Source: Ramlibacter tataouinensis
GTDB lineage: Bacteria; Pseudomonadota; Gammaproteobacteria; Burkholderiales; Burkholderiaceae_C
Assembly: GCF_001580455.1 (NCBI RefSeq)
Contig: NZ_CP010951.1
Coordinates: 3,063,001-3,127,000, forward strand
Direction: 5' to 3'
DNA: 64,000 nucleotides
Part shown: piece by piece, positions 54,447-63,501 of the stretch
How positions within the stretch are numbered: position 1 is the stretch's first letter
How the letters are laid out: each line of letters begins with the position of its first letter
The notes under the pieces: model-generated
Told to the model about the DNA's origin: nothing
Databases searched by the model: none
Seen by the model: the letters and a program-made list of their open reading frames with translations, nothing else
Program-made: the position numbers and the translations under genes

Positions 54447-55597
54447 ATGCCGACCTGAAGGCCGACCTGGCTGCGCTCACCGACACGGTGCGGCGCTTCA
54501 CGCTCGAGCGCATCGTCCCGAACGTGGACGCGTGGGAAAAGGCCGGGCTGGTGCCGCGCGAGCTGCACCGGGAAGCCGCGGCGCTTGGCCTGCTGGGTTT
54601 GGGCTATCCGGAAGAACTCGGCGGCACGCCAGCCCCCTACGCGCTGCGCCATGCGGTGTCGGTGACCATGGCGCGCCACAGCGCCAGCGGCGGGGTGATG
54701 GCGGCGCTGTTCTCGCACAACATCGGCCTGCCGCCGGTCCTGCGCCATGACAGCGCCGAGCTGCAGCGCGAGATCATCCCGCCGGTGCTGCGCGGCGAAC
54801 GCATCGCGGCGCTGGCGATCACCGAGCCGGGCTGCGGCTCGGACGTGGCGTCGCTGCGCACGCGCGCGCGCCTGGACGGCGCCGAGTGGGTGATCGACGG
54901 CGAGAAGGTGTTCATCACCTCGGGCATGCGCGCCGACTGGATCACGATGGCGGTGCGCACCGGCGAGGCCAAGGGCGCCTCGGGCATTTCCATGATCGTG
55001 GTGCCGGGCGACGCGGCCGGCCTGTCGCGCACTGCGCTCGACAAGATGGGTTGGCTGGCTTCGGATACCGCCCACCTTCGCCTCGACGGCGTGCGGGTGC
55101 CGGCGCGCTTGCTGGTGGGCGAGCAGGGCGCCGGCTTCAAGATCGTCATGAGCAATTTCAACGGCGAGCGGCTGGGGATGTCGGCCCTGGCGCTGGGCTT
55201 CGCGCAGGCCTGCTTCGACGAAGCGCTCGACTGGGCGCGCCAGCGCCAGGCCTTCGGCGGCGCGCTGATCGACAAGCCGGTGATACGGCACAAGCTGGTG
55301 GACATGCAGATGCGCATCCGCTCGACCGAAGCTTGGCTGGCGACCGTGACGCAGCTGGCCGACGAAGGGAAATTGGAATCTGACCCCGATTGCGTGGCGC
55401 AGGTGTGCATGCTGAAGAACCACGCGACTCAGGCGATGCAGTTCTGCGCCGACCAGGCGGTGCAGATCCTGGGCGGCATGGGCTTCATGCGCGGCACGCG
55501 CAGCGAGCGTGTCTACCGCGAGGTGAAGGTCATGATGATCGGCGGCGGCGCCGAGGAAATCATGAAGGAGCTGGCGGCGCGACAATTGGGGCTATGA
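54443..55597 (+). CDS. Acyl-CoA dehydrogenase (second of operon)
   Basis: The 384-residue flavoenzyme has ALAITEPGCGSDVASLRTRA, GEKVFITSGMRADWITMAV, KMGWLASDTAHLRLDGVRVP and QILGGMGFMRGTRSERVYREVKVMMIGGG, with YREVKVMMIGGGAEEIM at the catalytic end. It is distinct from the dehydrogenase at 51379 and so may act on another chain length or after carboxylation. Its ATG overlaps the biotin-carboxylase stop, and its stop overlaps the next start, so the operon is tightly coupled. Confidence 0.92.
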
Positions 55598-56076
55598 CCA
55601 AGAATCCCGGTGCCGCCCCCGCCTTCGAGCCCGAGTTCATCGCGGGGCTCAAGCAGATCTTCGAGGAGAAGATCGTCTTCAACCAGGTGCTGGGCCTGAA
55701 GATCGTGACGCTCGCGCCCGAGGGCGTGGTCGGTCGCATCGAGATGAAGCCCGAGCTGGTCGGTCACTTCTCGTATAACCGACTCCACGGCGGCGTGATC
55801 AGCGCGAGCCTCGACGCCATGGGCGGCCTGGCTGTGATGGCCGCGATCGGCGCGCGTCACCTGGACGAGCCGCCGATGGAGCGCCTGCACCGCTTCTCCA
55901 AGCTGGGCACCATCGACTTGCGCATCGACTACCTCCGGCAGGGCATCGGCGAGCATTTCGAGTTGCGCGCCGAGGTGATGCGACTGGGCTCGCGGGTGGC
56001 CTCCACCCGCATGGAGTTCCTGGCCGCGGACGGCAAGCTGCTGTCCACGGGGTCGGCCGCCTACATCGTTTCCTGA
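55594..56076 (+). CDS. Hotdog-fold acyl-CoA thioesterase (YigI/PaaI-like)
   Basis: The 160-residue protein has a single hotdog domain with GRIEMKPELVGHFSYNRLHGGVISASLDAMGGLAV split over about 45-85 and DYLRQGIGEHFELRAEVMRLGSRVA later. This matches the YigI / thioesterase superfamily. It probably releases CoA from medium-chain or branched acyl-CoA made in the operon. The first base of the duplicated DNA starts within its stop codon region, at 56073. Confidence 0.88.
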   Translation: MTKNPGAAPAFEPEFIAGLKQIFEEKIVFNQVLGLKIVTLAPEGVVGRIEMKPELVGHFSYNRLHGGVISASLDAMGGLAVMAAIGARHLDEPPMERLHRFSKLGTIDLRIDYLRQGIGEHFELRAEVMRLGSRVASTRMEFLAADGKLLSTGSAAYIVS

Positions 56077-56172
56077 CGCGATTTGTAACCCCGTCGTTCC
56101 CCGGACCCTAGTGGCCGGGGTAGGCCTGCCGAGTTATGGTCGCGTGAGATCACACGAACGCTTGGAGCGGTC

Positions 56173-57552
56173 ATGGCTGCATTCATCTCACGCGTGCTGG
56201 TGCATACGAGCTTCGTCGGCTTGGCGCTGTTGGGCTGTGCCTATCCGGTGCCGGTCCCGGTACAGGCCCCACCGACGACAGTCACGGTGACGCAGGGGCC
56301 GGCCCCGCAGAGCGCCCCTCCCCAAAGTGCGCCCCCGCGGCAGAGTGCTGCTCCCCCTCAAAGCGCACCTCCCCCGCAGAGCGCGCCCGCGCAGGGTTCT
56401 GGTTTCTCGATGGAACAGCTGGACCAGATGGTGGCACCGATCGCGCTGTATCCGGACTCGCTGCTGGCGCAGATCCTCATGGCTGCGACCTATCCGTCGG
56501 ATGTGGCTGATGCGGCCAAGTGGTCCAAGGCCAATCCCAACATGAAGGGCGACGAGGCGACCAAGGCGGTGCAGAACCAGCCCTGGGACCCGGCGGTGCA
56601 GGCGATGGTGGCTTTTCCGCAAGTGATCCAGATGATGGGCGCCAAGCCCGACTGGACGCAAAACCTGGGCGACGCTTTCCTGGCTTCGCCCAAGGATGTG
56701 CTCGATGCGGCGCAGCGCCTGCGCGCCAAGGCGCAGCAGCAGGGCAACCTGAAATCCAGCGAGCAGCAAAAGGTGGTGGTGGAGCAGGCGCCGGAGACTC
56801 AGCAGACGGTGATCAAGATCGAGCCGGCCAATCCTGAAACGATCTACGTGCCCGCGTACAACCCCGTCACGGTGTACGGCGCCTGGCCTTATCCAGCCTA
56901 TCCGCCGTACTACTGGCCCCCGGACCCCTTCTACTACCCCGGTTACTACCCGGGCGCGGCCTTCGCCTCCGGGATCATGTGGGGGATCGGTTTTGCGGCG
57001 GCCGGCGCCATATGGGGCAACTGCAACTGGGGTGGTGGCGACATCAACATCGACGTCGATCGCTTCAACAACATCAATCGCAACAGGCAGATCGACAGGG
57101 GCCAGAACAAGTTCAAGCACAACGCCGAGAATCGGCGCGGCACGCCGTATCGCGACCAGCGCAGCCAGCAGCAATTCGGCCGGCAGTCCGCCGACGCGGC
57201 GCAACGCAGCGGCTATCGCGGGCGCGATGCCGCCGGGGGTCGCGAAGCGCAGCGCCAACAGGCGCAGTCGGCGCTGCAGCAGCGTGGCTTCTCCCAAGGC
57301 GACGGGCGCGGCGGCGGTGGATTCGGCGGCGGCAACAACGCCTTCCAGGGCGCACGCGACCCGGGCGCATCACGCCAGCAGATGGACCGCGGCAACGCCA
57401 GCCGCCAGTCGTTCTCGCAGCACGGCGGCGGCGGTGGCGCTCGCGCCAGCGGATTCAGCGGAGGAGGCGGCGCGCGCGCGGGCGGTGGCGGATTCAGCGG
57501 TGGCGGCCGGGCAGGCGGTGGTGGTGGACGTGGTGGCGGCGGAAGGAGATGA
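56173..57552 (+). CDS. DUF3300 envelope protein, putative lipoprotein, copy 1
   Basis: The 459-residue protein has an N-terminal hydrophobic segment ending ALLGCAYP, which reads as a lipobox with Cys near residue 22, so it may be lipid-anchored. A Pro/Gln-rich stretch with repeated QSAPP follows. Then comes the DUF3300 domain (about 80-260: LDQMVAPIALYPDSLLAQILMA, YPSDVADAAKW, NPETIYVPAYNPVTVYG, many PAYPPYYWPP aromatics), and a long Gly/Arg/Gln-rich disordered tail. Function is unknown; homologues commonly sit beside DUF2950 genes. Its stop overlaps an ATG six bases before the DUF2950 start. Confidence 0.88.
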   Translation: MAAFISRVLVHTSFVGLALLGCAYPVPVPVQAPPTTVTVTQGPAPQSAPPQSAPPRQSAAPPQSAPPPQSAPAQGSGFSMEQLDQMVAPIALYPDSLLAQILMAATYPSDVADAAKWSKANPNMKGDEATKAVQNQPWDPAVQAMVAFPQVIQMMGAKPDWTQNLGDAFLASPKDVLDAAQRLRAKAQQQGNLKSSEQQKVVVEQAPETQQTVIKIEPANPETIYVPAYNPVTVYGAWPYPAYPPYYWPPDPFYYPGYYPGAAFASGIMWGIGFAAAGAIWGNCNWGGGDINIDVDRFNNINRNRQIDRGQNKFKHNAENRRGTPYRDQRSQQQFGRQSADAAQRSGYRGRDAAGGREAQRQQAQSALQQRGFSQGDGRGGGGFGGGNNAFQGARDPGASRQQMDRGNASRQSFSQHGGGGGARASGFSGGGGARAGGGGFSGGGRAGGGGGRGGGGRR

Positions 57553-57554
57553 CC

Positions 57555-58523
57555 ATGAAGAAGTTCATCCTGCTCAATTCGGTCGTGGCTGCGGCGCTGG
57601 CGCTGGCGCCAGGATGGGCGCTTGCACAGCAGTCCGCGGAAGGCCAGAAGGCCGCTTCGGCGCCGAAGGCGCAGGCGCCAAAGCCGGCGCCGCCGCCGAA
57701 GTCCTATCCGAGCGCCGAGGCCGCAGCCGCGGCGTTCACCGATGCGCTGCGCAAGAACGACCGTACGGCGCTGGGCGTCGTGCTCGGCCAGAACTGGCGG
57801 CGCTATGTGCCCGCCGAAGGCGGACCGGATCGCGAAGACGTCGATGCCTACCTCGCCGACTGGGACAAGGCGCACAAGATCGTCAATGAGTCCGACAGCA
57901 AGGCCGTGATCTCGGTGGGCGAAGGCGGCTGGACCCTGCCGGTTCCCATCGTCAAGGTCAAGTCGGGCTGGCGCTTCGACCCGGCGGCCGGCGCCGACGA
58001 GATGCGCGTGCGCGCCATCGGCCGCAACGAATTGAACGCGATGCAGGCCGCGCTGGCTTATGTCGACGCCCAGCGCGACTACGCGTCCAAGGACCGCGAC
58101 AAGACCGGCGTGCGCTACTACGCGCAGAAGTTCGCCAGCAGCCCCGGCAAGCACGACGGCCTGTACTGGGACGATCCCATAGGCAAGGACGAGAGCCCGC
58201 TCGGCCCAGTGTTCGCCGGCAACAAGCCGACCGGGGGCGGCTATCACGGCTACCACTTCCGAATCCTCACGGGCCAGGGCAAGGAGGTGCCCGGCGGCGC
58301 CTACAGCTACATCAGCGGCGGGCGCCTGCGCAATGGCTTCGGGCTGATCGCCTGGCCGGTGAAATATGGCGAGACCGGCGTCATGAGCTTCATGCTCAAC
58401 CACGAAGGCAAGCTGCTGGAGAAGGACCTCGGCCCCAACACCGCCACGGTGGCGGGCCAGATGAAAACCTTCAATCCGGACGCGGGGTGGAAGCCGGCGC
58501 CGACGCAGGCGGCGTCGAAGTAG
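57555..58523 (+). CDS. DUF2950 exported protein, copy 1
   Basis: The 322-residue protein has a signal peptide (MKKFILLNSVVAAALALAPG, cleavage after ALAQ), an Ala/Pro/Lys-rich linker and the DUF2950 domain (from about 50: YPSAEAAAAAFTDALRKND, GWTLPVPIVKVKSGWRFDP, GYHGYHFRILTGQG, GFGLIAWPVKYGETGVMSFM). It probably acts in the periplasm with the DUF3300 partner; no activity is known. I start at 57555, seven bases after AAGGAG. The region 58524-58656 after it is the second unit's upstream sequence. Confidence 0.88.
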   Translation: MKKFILLNSVVAAALALAPGWALAQQSAEGQKAASAPKAQAPKPAPPPKSYPSAEAAAAAFTDALRKNDRTALGVVLGQNWRRYVPAEGGPDREDVDAYLADWDKAHKIVNESDSKAVISVGEGGWTLPVPIVKVKSGWRFDPAAGADEMRVRAIGRNELNAMQAALAYVDAQRDYASKDRDKTGVRYYAQKFASSPGKHDGLYWDDPIGKDESPLGPVFAGNKPTGGGYHGYHFRILTGQGKEVPGGAYSYISGGRLRNGFGLIAWPVKYGETGVMSFMLNHEGKLLEKDLGPNTATVAGQMKTFNPDAGWKPAPTQAASK

Positions 58524-58656
58524 AGATCTGGTGGTCCCGCGCTTCCAACGGCGCTGACGCGATTTGTAACCCCAGCCTTCCCCGAACCCTAGTGGCCGCG
58601 GCAAACCTGTCACGTTATGGTCGTGTGAAATCAATCAGACAGCGAATGGAGCGGTC

Positions 58657-60099
58657 ATGGCTGCATTCATCTCTCGCGTGCTAGTGCATACGAGCATCGC
58701 CGGCTTGGCGCTGCCAGGCCCGGCCTACCCGGTAGCGGTCCCCGTGCAGGGGCCGCCCACGGCGATCACGGTGGCGCAGGGTACGGCACCGCAGAGCGCC
58801 CCTGCCCAAAGCGCGCCCGCGCAGGGTTCCGGTTTCTCACAGGAACAGCTGGACCAGATGCTGGCGCCCATCGCGCTGTATCCGGACTCGCTGCTGTCGC
58901 AGGTCCTGATGGCCGCGACCTACCCGTCCGACGTGGCGGAGGCGGCCAAGTGGTCCAAGGCCCACAAGGACATGAAGGGCGACGAGGCGACCAAGGCGGT
59001 GCAGGACCAGCCCTGGGATCCGGCGGTGCAGGCCATAGTCGCTTTTCCCCAGGTGGTCCAAATGATGGGCGACAAGCCCGACTGGACGCAGAACCTGGGC
59101 GACGCCTTCCTGGCTTCGCCCAAGGATGTGCTCGATTCGGCCCAGCGCCTGCGTGCCCAGGCGCAGAAGGCGGGCAACCTGAAGTCGTCGGAACAACAAA
59201 AGGTGGTGGTCGAGCAAGCGCCGCAGACGCAGCAGACGGTGATCAAGATCGAGCCGTCCAATCCGGAAACGGTCTATGTTCCGGCCTACAACCCGACCAC
59301 GGTGTACGGCACCTGGCCTTATCCAGCCTACCCACCTTACTACTATCCGCCGTCGCCTTACTACTACCCCGGCTACGTCCCGGGCGCAGCGCTGGCTTCG
59401 GGAATCGCGTTTGGCATCGGTGTGGCGGCGGTCGGTTCGCTCTGGGGTAACTGCAACTGGGGCGGCGGCGACGTCAACGTCAACGTCAACAAGTACAACA
59501 ATATCAACTCCAACCGGCAGATCGACCGGAGCCAGACGAACTTCAAGCACAACGCCGAGAATCGCCGCGGCACGCCGTACCGCGACCAGCGCAGCCAGCA
59601 ACAGTTCGGCCGGCAGTCCGGCGATGCGGCGCAACGCACGAACTACCGCGGGCGCGACGCTGCGGGCGGCAGTCGCGACGCGCAGCGCCAGCAGGCCCAG
59701 TCGGCGATGCAGCAGCGTGGCATTTCGCAGGGCGATCGCGCGGGTGGTGCTGGCGCCGGAGGGCGAGCGCAGGGCGCTGGCGCCGGGGCCGGGGCGGGCG
59801 GGCGCGCACAGGGCGCTGGGGCCGGGGCGGGTGCTGGCGCGGGCGCGGGCGGACGCACGCAGGCCGGCGGTGGCAGCAATGCCTTCCAGGGCGCGCGCGA
59901 TCCGGGCGCATCACGCCAGCAGATCGACCGCGGCAACGCCAGCCGCCAGTCGGCCTCGCAGCACGGCGGCGGCGGTGGTGGTGCCCGCGCCAGCAGCGGA
60001 TTCAGCGGCGGCGGTGGCGCGCGCGCGGGTGGCGGTGGAGGTGGTGGGCGGGGAGGCGGTGGTGGTGGTGGACGCGGCGGCGGCGGCGGCCGGCGCTAG
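58657..60099 (+). CDS. DUF3300 exported protein, copy 2, lacking the lipobox Cys
   Basis: The 480-residue paralogue of 56173-57552 shares the DUF3300 domain (LDQMLAPIALYPDSLLSQVLMA, NPETVYVPAYNPTTVYGTWP). Two differences stand out. The position of the lipobox Cys is Pro (ALPGPAYP), so it should not be a lipoprotein. The C-terminal tail carries an added low-complexity AGAGAG/GGRAQGAG array (about 365-410) and more Gly at the end. The second half of the QSAPP stretch is shortened. It is 23 bases from the DUF2950 copy 2 start, with GGAGATAACC before it. Confidence 0.87.
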   Translation: MAAFISRVLVHTSIAGLALPGPAYPVAVPVQGPPTAITVAQGTAPQSAPAQSAPAQGSGFSQEQLDQMLAPIALYPDSLLSQVLMAATYPSDVAEAAKWSKAHKDMKGDEATKAVQDQPWDPAVQAIVAFPQVVQMMGDKPDWTQNLGDAFLASPKDVLDSAQRLRAQAQKAGNLKSSEQQKVVVEQAPQTQQTVIKIEPSNPETVYVPAYNPTTVYGTWPYPAYPPYYYPPSPYYYPGYVPGAALASGIAFGIGVAAVGSLWGNCNWGGGDVNVNVNKYNNINSNRQIDRSQTNFKHNAENRRGTPYRDQRSQQQFGRQSGDAAQRTNYRGRDAAGGSRDAQRQQAQSAMQQRGISQGDRAGGAGAGGRAQGAGAGAGAGGRAQGAGAGAGAGAGAGGRTQAGGGSNAFQGARDPGASRQQIDRGNASRQSASQHGGGGGGARASSGFSGGGGARAGGGGGGGRGGGGGGGRGGGGGRR

Positions 60100-60121
60100 G
60101 GTGGGTCCGAAGGAGATAACC

Positions 60122-61093
60122 ATGAATAGAAAGTCCCTGATCCTCGACTCGATGCTGGCTGTGGCGCTGGCGCTGGCGCCAGGATGGGCGCTTGCACAGC
60201 AGTCCGCGGAAGGCCAGAAGGCCGCTTCGGCGCCGAAGGCGCAGGCGCCGAAGCCGGCGCCGCCGCCGAAGTCCTATCCGAGCGCCGAGGCCGCAGCCGC
60301 GGCGTTCACCGATGCGCTGCGCAAGAACGACCGCGTCGCGCTGGGCGTCGTGCTCGGCCAGAACTGGCGGCGCTATGTGCCCGCCGAAGGCGGACCGGAT
60401 CGCGAAGACGTCGATGCCTACCTCGCCGACTGGGACAAGGCGCACAAGATCGTCAATGAGTCCGACAGCAAGGCGGTGATCTCGGTGGGCGAGGGCGGCT
60501 GGACCCTGCCGGTTCCCATCGTCAAGGTCAAGTCGGGCTGGCGCTTCGACCCGGCGGCCGGCGCCGACGAGATGCGCGTGCGCGCCATCGGCCGCAACGA
60601 ATTGAACGCGATGCAGGCCGCGCTGGCGTATGTCGACGCCCAGCGCGACTACGCGTCCAAGGACCGCGACAAGACCGGCGTGCGCTACTACGCGCAGAAG
60701 TTCGCCAGCACGCCCGGCAAGCACGACGGCCTGTACTGGGACGATCCCACAGGCAAGGACGAGAGCCCGCTCGGCCCAGTGTTCGCCGGCAACAAGCCGA
60801 CCGGGGGCGGCTATCACGGCTACCACTTCCGAATCCTCACGGGCCAGGGCAAGCAGGTGCCCGGCGGCGCCTACAGCTACATCAGCGGCGGGCGCCTGCG
60901 CAATGGATTCGGGCTGATCGCCTGGCCGGTGAAATACGGTGAGACCGGCGTCATGAGCTTCATGCTCAACCACGAAGGCAAGCTGCTGGAGAAGGACCTC
61001 GGCCCCAACACCGCCACGGTGGCGGGCCAGATGAAAACCTTCAATCCGGACGCGGGGTGGAAGCCGGCGCCGACGCAGGCGGCGTCGAAGTAG
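60122..61093 (+). CDS. DUF2950 exported protein, copy 2
   Basis: The 323-residue protein differs from copy 1 mainly in the first 15 residues (MNRKSLILDSMLAVALALAP). The rest, including the linker and whole DUF2950 domain, is nearly identical in protein and DNA, with scattered changes such as KNDRVALG for KNDRTALG and GKQVPG for GKEVPG. The signal peptide ends at ALAQ. The last 53 bases lie antisense to the end of the AI-2E gene at 61041. Function unknown. Confidence 0.88.
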   Translation: MNRKSLILDSMLAVALALAPGWALAQQSAEGQKAASAPKAQAPKPAPPPKSYPSAEAAAAAFTDALRKNDRVALGVVLGQNWRRYVPAEGGPDREDVDAYLADWDKAHKIVNESDSKAVISVGEGGWTLPVPIVKVKSGWRFDPAAGADEMRVRAIGRNELNAMQAALAYVDAQRDYASKDRDKTGVRYYAQKFASTPGKHDGLYWDDPTGKDESPLGPVFAGNKPTGGGYHGYHFRILTGQGKQVPGGAYSYISGGRLRNGFGLIAWPVKYGETGVMSFMLNHEGKLLEKDLGPNTATVAGQMKTFNPDAGWKPAPTQAASK

Positions 61094-62204
61094 CGGCGGG
61101 CGGTGGGACGGCGAGCGGTGAAACGCCAGCCGGCGAGGCGTGCTGCTGCTCGCGCTCCTCGGTCAACATGTCCCAGCAGACCAGGAACAGCGCGGCGATC
61201 ACCGGCCCGATGACGAAGCCGTTGATGCCGAAGACCGCCAGCCCGCCCAGCGTGGCGATCAGCACCAGGTAGTCGGGCATGCGCGTTTCCTTGCCGACCA
61301 GGACCGGGCGCAGCACGTTGTCCACCAGCCCGATCACCAGCACGCCCCAGGCGACCAGGCCGAGCCCGGCGGTGATCGAGCCCGTGGCCAGAAGGTAGAT
61401 CGCCACCGGCCCCCACACCAGGCCTGCGCCCACGGCGGGCAGCAGGGACAGCAGCGCCATCACCGCGCCCCACAGCAGCGCGCCGGTGATGCCCAGCACC
61501 GAGAACGCGACCCAACCCAGCGCGCCCTGAACCAGCGCCACCAACACGTTGCCCTTGACCGTGGCGCGCACCACGGTCGCGAAGTGGTCGATCACGCGGC
61601 GCGTGTGGTAGGGCTCCAGCGGCAGGGCGCGGATGGCGAGCGCGGCGATGCGCTTGCCGTCGCGCAGCAGGAAGAACAGCAGGTACAGCATCACGAAGAA
61701 GTTCAGCAGGAATTCCAGCGTGTTCTGGCCGATGGTGAAGGCCCGCACCGTGATCTGCTGGCTGCTGGCGGCCAACGCCGACACCAGCTTGCGCTGCACG
61801 GCCCCCAGGTCTTCCAGCCCGACCCGGTCCAGCAGCGCGCGGGCCCACTCGGGCAGCGCGTTCATCACCTGCTGGAAATGGTCGCCGATCGCATACTGGC
61901 CGGACTTGATGCGCTCGTAGAAAGCGGTGGCTTCCTGGGCGACCGCCGACGCCAGCAGCGCCATCGGGATCAGCACGATCACCACGATCACCAGCAGCGT
62001 GCCGAAGGCGGCCCAGCCGCGGCGTCCACGGCACACCTGCACCGAGCGGTCCTGCAGCGAGGAGAACACGATGGCGATGAACACCGCCCACAGCACCGCC
62101 CCGATCAGCGGCCACAGCACCACCCCGAACAGTACGGTGACCAGCGCCACCAGCAGCAGCAGGGCCTTGTCCTGTAGCGTCGAGGGGTGGAGCGGTCCGG
62201 GCAT
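61041..62204 (-). CDS. AI-2E family transporter, second copy
   Basis: The 387-residue polytopic membrane protein (PF01594) has LLLLVALVTVLFGVVLWPLIGAV-type first helices, a soluble middle (YERIKSGQYAIGDHFQQVM), and the family's C-terminal helices ALLWGAVMALLSLLPAVGAGL, NVLRPVLVG and GINGFVIGPVIAALF. Its Ala/Pro/Ser/Thr-rich last 30 residues run antisense into the DUF2950 gene end. I prefer the ATG at 62204, just after GATAATC, a likely -10 for a near-leaderless mRNA; a TTG at 62243 has no SD. It is not closely similar to the permease at 48508. Substrate unknown. Confidence 0.85.
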   Translation of the reverse strand: MPGPLHPSTLQDKALLLLVALVTVLFGVVLWPLIGAVLWAVFIAIVFSSLQDRSVQVCRGRRGWAAFGTLLVIVVIVLIPMALLASAVAQEATAFYERIKSGQYAIGDHFQQVMNALPEWARALLDRVGLEDLGAVQRKLVSALAASSQQITVRAFTIGQNTLEFLLNFFVMLYLLFFLLRDGKRIAALAIRALPLEPYHTRRVIDHFATVVRATVKGNVLVALVQGALGWVAFSVLGITGALLWGAVMALLSLLPAVGAGLVWGPVAIYLLATGSITAGLGLVAWGVLVIGLVDNVLRPVLVGKETRMPDYLVLIATLGGLAVFGINGFVIGPVIAALFLVCWDMLTEEREQQHASPAGVSPLAVPPPAATSTPPASAPASTPRPD

Positions 62205-62240
62205 GGGTTGCGCGGGATTATCGCCCGCGAAGCTGAGGAA

Positions 62241-62269
62241 CAAAGAGAAAGGCCGCCATCAGGCGGCCT
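62241..62269 (-). terminator. Rho-independent terminator of the Liv-type binding-protein gene
   Basis: On the minus strand a perfect 8-bp stem AGGCCGCC / GGCGGCCT (loop TGAT) is followed by TTTCTCTTTG. It lies about 60 bases past the stop of the binding-protein gene (62329). A run of ten G (62294-62303) lies between. Confidence 0.8.
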
Positions 62270-62328
62270 GCGGGGTGATGGGGTGCCGGGAGCGGGGGGG
62301 GGGCGCCCCGGCCGGCAACCGGCTCGTT

Positions 62329-63501
62329 TCAGGGTTGCTTGATGTAGTCCGAGACCACCTTCCACTTGCCGTCCTGGATCTGCGACAGCCGCGACTGGTC
62401 GTTGCCCAGGCGCTTGGTGGCCGTGTAGGTGGAGCGGGGGCCTCCGAACATGTCGGGTTCGAAGGTCATGGAGTCCATCGCTTTCACGAAGGAATCGGTG
62501 GTGAGGTTCGGACCCGCCTTGCGTGCCGCCTGGATGAACTGGTCCATGATGAGGTAGCCGTAGACAGAGAACACCGTCGGATCCTCGTTGAACCGGGTCT
62601 GGTACTTGGCAGCCCAGAAGCGGATCGGTTGCGCGGCTTCGTCCAGGTACGGGTGCTGCACCGTATGGGTGGCGTACAGGCCGTCCATGGCCTTGCCGCC
62701 CAGTTTGTGGATCAGGTCGGTGTAGGCGGCGCTGGACCCGAGGAACACCGGGCTGAAGCCGGTCTTGCGCGACTCGGCGATGGTCCCGATGGTCTCGCGG
62801 ATGATGGTGCCCAGCACCACCAGGTCGCAGCCCGATGCCTTCATCTTGGCGACCTGCGAGGAGAAGTCGGTGGCGCCGCGCTTGTAGGTCGTCTTCTCGG
62901 TCACTTCCATGTTGATCGTCTTCAGGCCGGCTTCGGCGCCGCGCTGCACCTCCAGGCCGAAGTCGTCGTCCTGGTACAGCGTGCAGACCTTCTTCGCGTT
63001 CTTCTCCTTCACCAGCTTGGGCAGGGTCATGCGCATCTGGTCGTAGTAGGTCGCCGCGAACGAGTACTTCAGCTTGTGCAGCGGCTCGTACATCTCGCGC
63101 GCCGCGGTGATCGGCATGAAGTTGACGATGTTCTTCTCGAACTGCACCGGCATGGCCGCCATGTTCTGCGCGGTGCCGATGTGGCCGACGATGATGAACA
63201 CCTTGTCCTGGTTCACCAGCTTCTGCGCCGCCAGCACGGCCTTCTTCGGGTCGTAGCCGTTGTCCTCGGCGATCAGCCGGATCTTGCGGCCGTTGACATT
63301 GCCCTGCTGCTCGTTCAGCTCCTGGATGCGCAGCAGCATGCCGTTGCGCGCCTGCTTGCCGTAGCCGGCGATCGGTCCGGAGAGGTCCTGGATGGTGCCG
63401 ACGACGATCTCATCCTTGGATACGCCCTGCTGCTGCGCGACGGCCAGGGTGCTGGCCAGTGCCAGGCTGGCGAGGGCGGCGAGTTTGGCCTTGTTCTTCA
63501 T
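62329..63501 (-). CDS. Branched-chain amino-acid type ABC transporter substrate-binding protein
   Basis: The 390-residue periplasmic protein has a signal peptide (MKNKAKLAALASLALASTLA, cleavage after AVA) and a type I periplasmic-binding fold (Peripla_BP_6/LivK): IVVGTIQDLSGPIAGYGKQA, NGRKIRLIAEDNGYDPKKA, FIIVGHIGTAQ, VCTLYQDDDFGLEVQRGAE. AAGGAG lies five bases before the ATG at 63501. No permease or ATPase is adjacent, and an acyl-CoA synthetase lies upstream. In this order of bacteria such isolated binding proteins often serve aromatic or fatty-acid-like ligands. The ligand is unknown. The gap 63502-63631 holds its promoter and a CCCGCC/GGCGGG hairpin near 63595-63622. Confidence 0.92.
   Translation of the reverse strand: MKNKAKLAALASLALASTLAVAQQQGVSKDEIVVGTIQDLSGPIAGYGKQARNGMLLRIQELNEQQGNVNGRKIRLIAEDNGYDPKKAVLAAQKLVNQDKVFIIVGHIGTAQNMAAMPVQFEKNIVNFMPITAAREMYEPLHKLKYSFAATYYDQMRMTLPKLVKEKNAKKVCTLYQDDDFGLEVQRGAEAGLKTINMEVTEKTTYKRGATDFSSQVAKMKASGCDLVVLGTIIRETIGTIAESRKTGFSPVFLGSSAAYTDLIHKLGGKAMDGLYATHTVQHPYLDEAAQPIRFWAAKYQTRFNEDPTVFSVYGYLIMDQFIQAARKAGPNLTTDSFVKAMDSMTFEPDMFGGPRSTYTATKRLGNDQSRLSQIQDGKWKVVSDYIKQP

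Larger units (their letters stand above)
56073..61093 (+). repeat. Tandem duplication of a DUF3300-DUF2950 gene pair with its promoter
   Basis: Unit 1 begins at 56073 and unit 2 at 58554, both with CTGACGCGATTTGTAACCCC, a period of 2481 bp. Each holds an upstream region with CCCTAGTGGCC and GTTATGGTC, a DUF3300 gene and a DUF2950 gene. Divergence is uneven: upstream regions and DUF3300 genes differ often, while DUF2950 genes are almost identical over about 900 bp. Unit 1 has a 6-bp hairpin (CCCCGG/CCGGGG) around CCCTAGTGG that is lost in unit 2. Confidence 0.9.

Noticed and set aside
62294..62303. Run of ten G as a phase-variation tract
   Set aside because: It lies between a stop codon and a terminator, in no frame or promoter, so slippage would have no clear effect.
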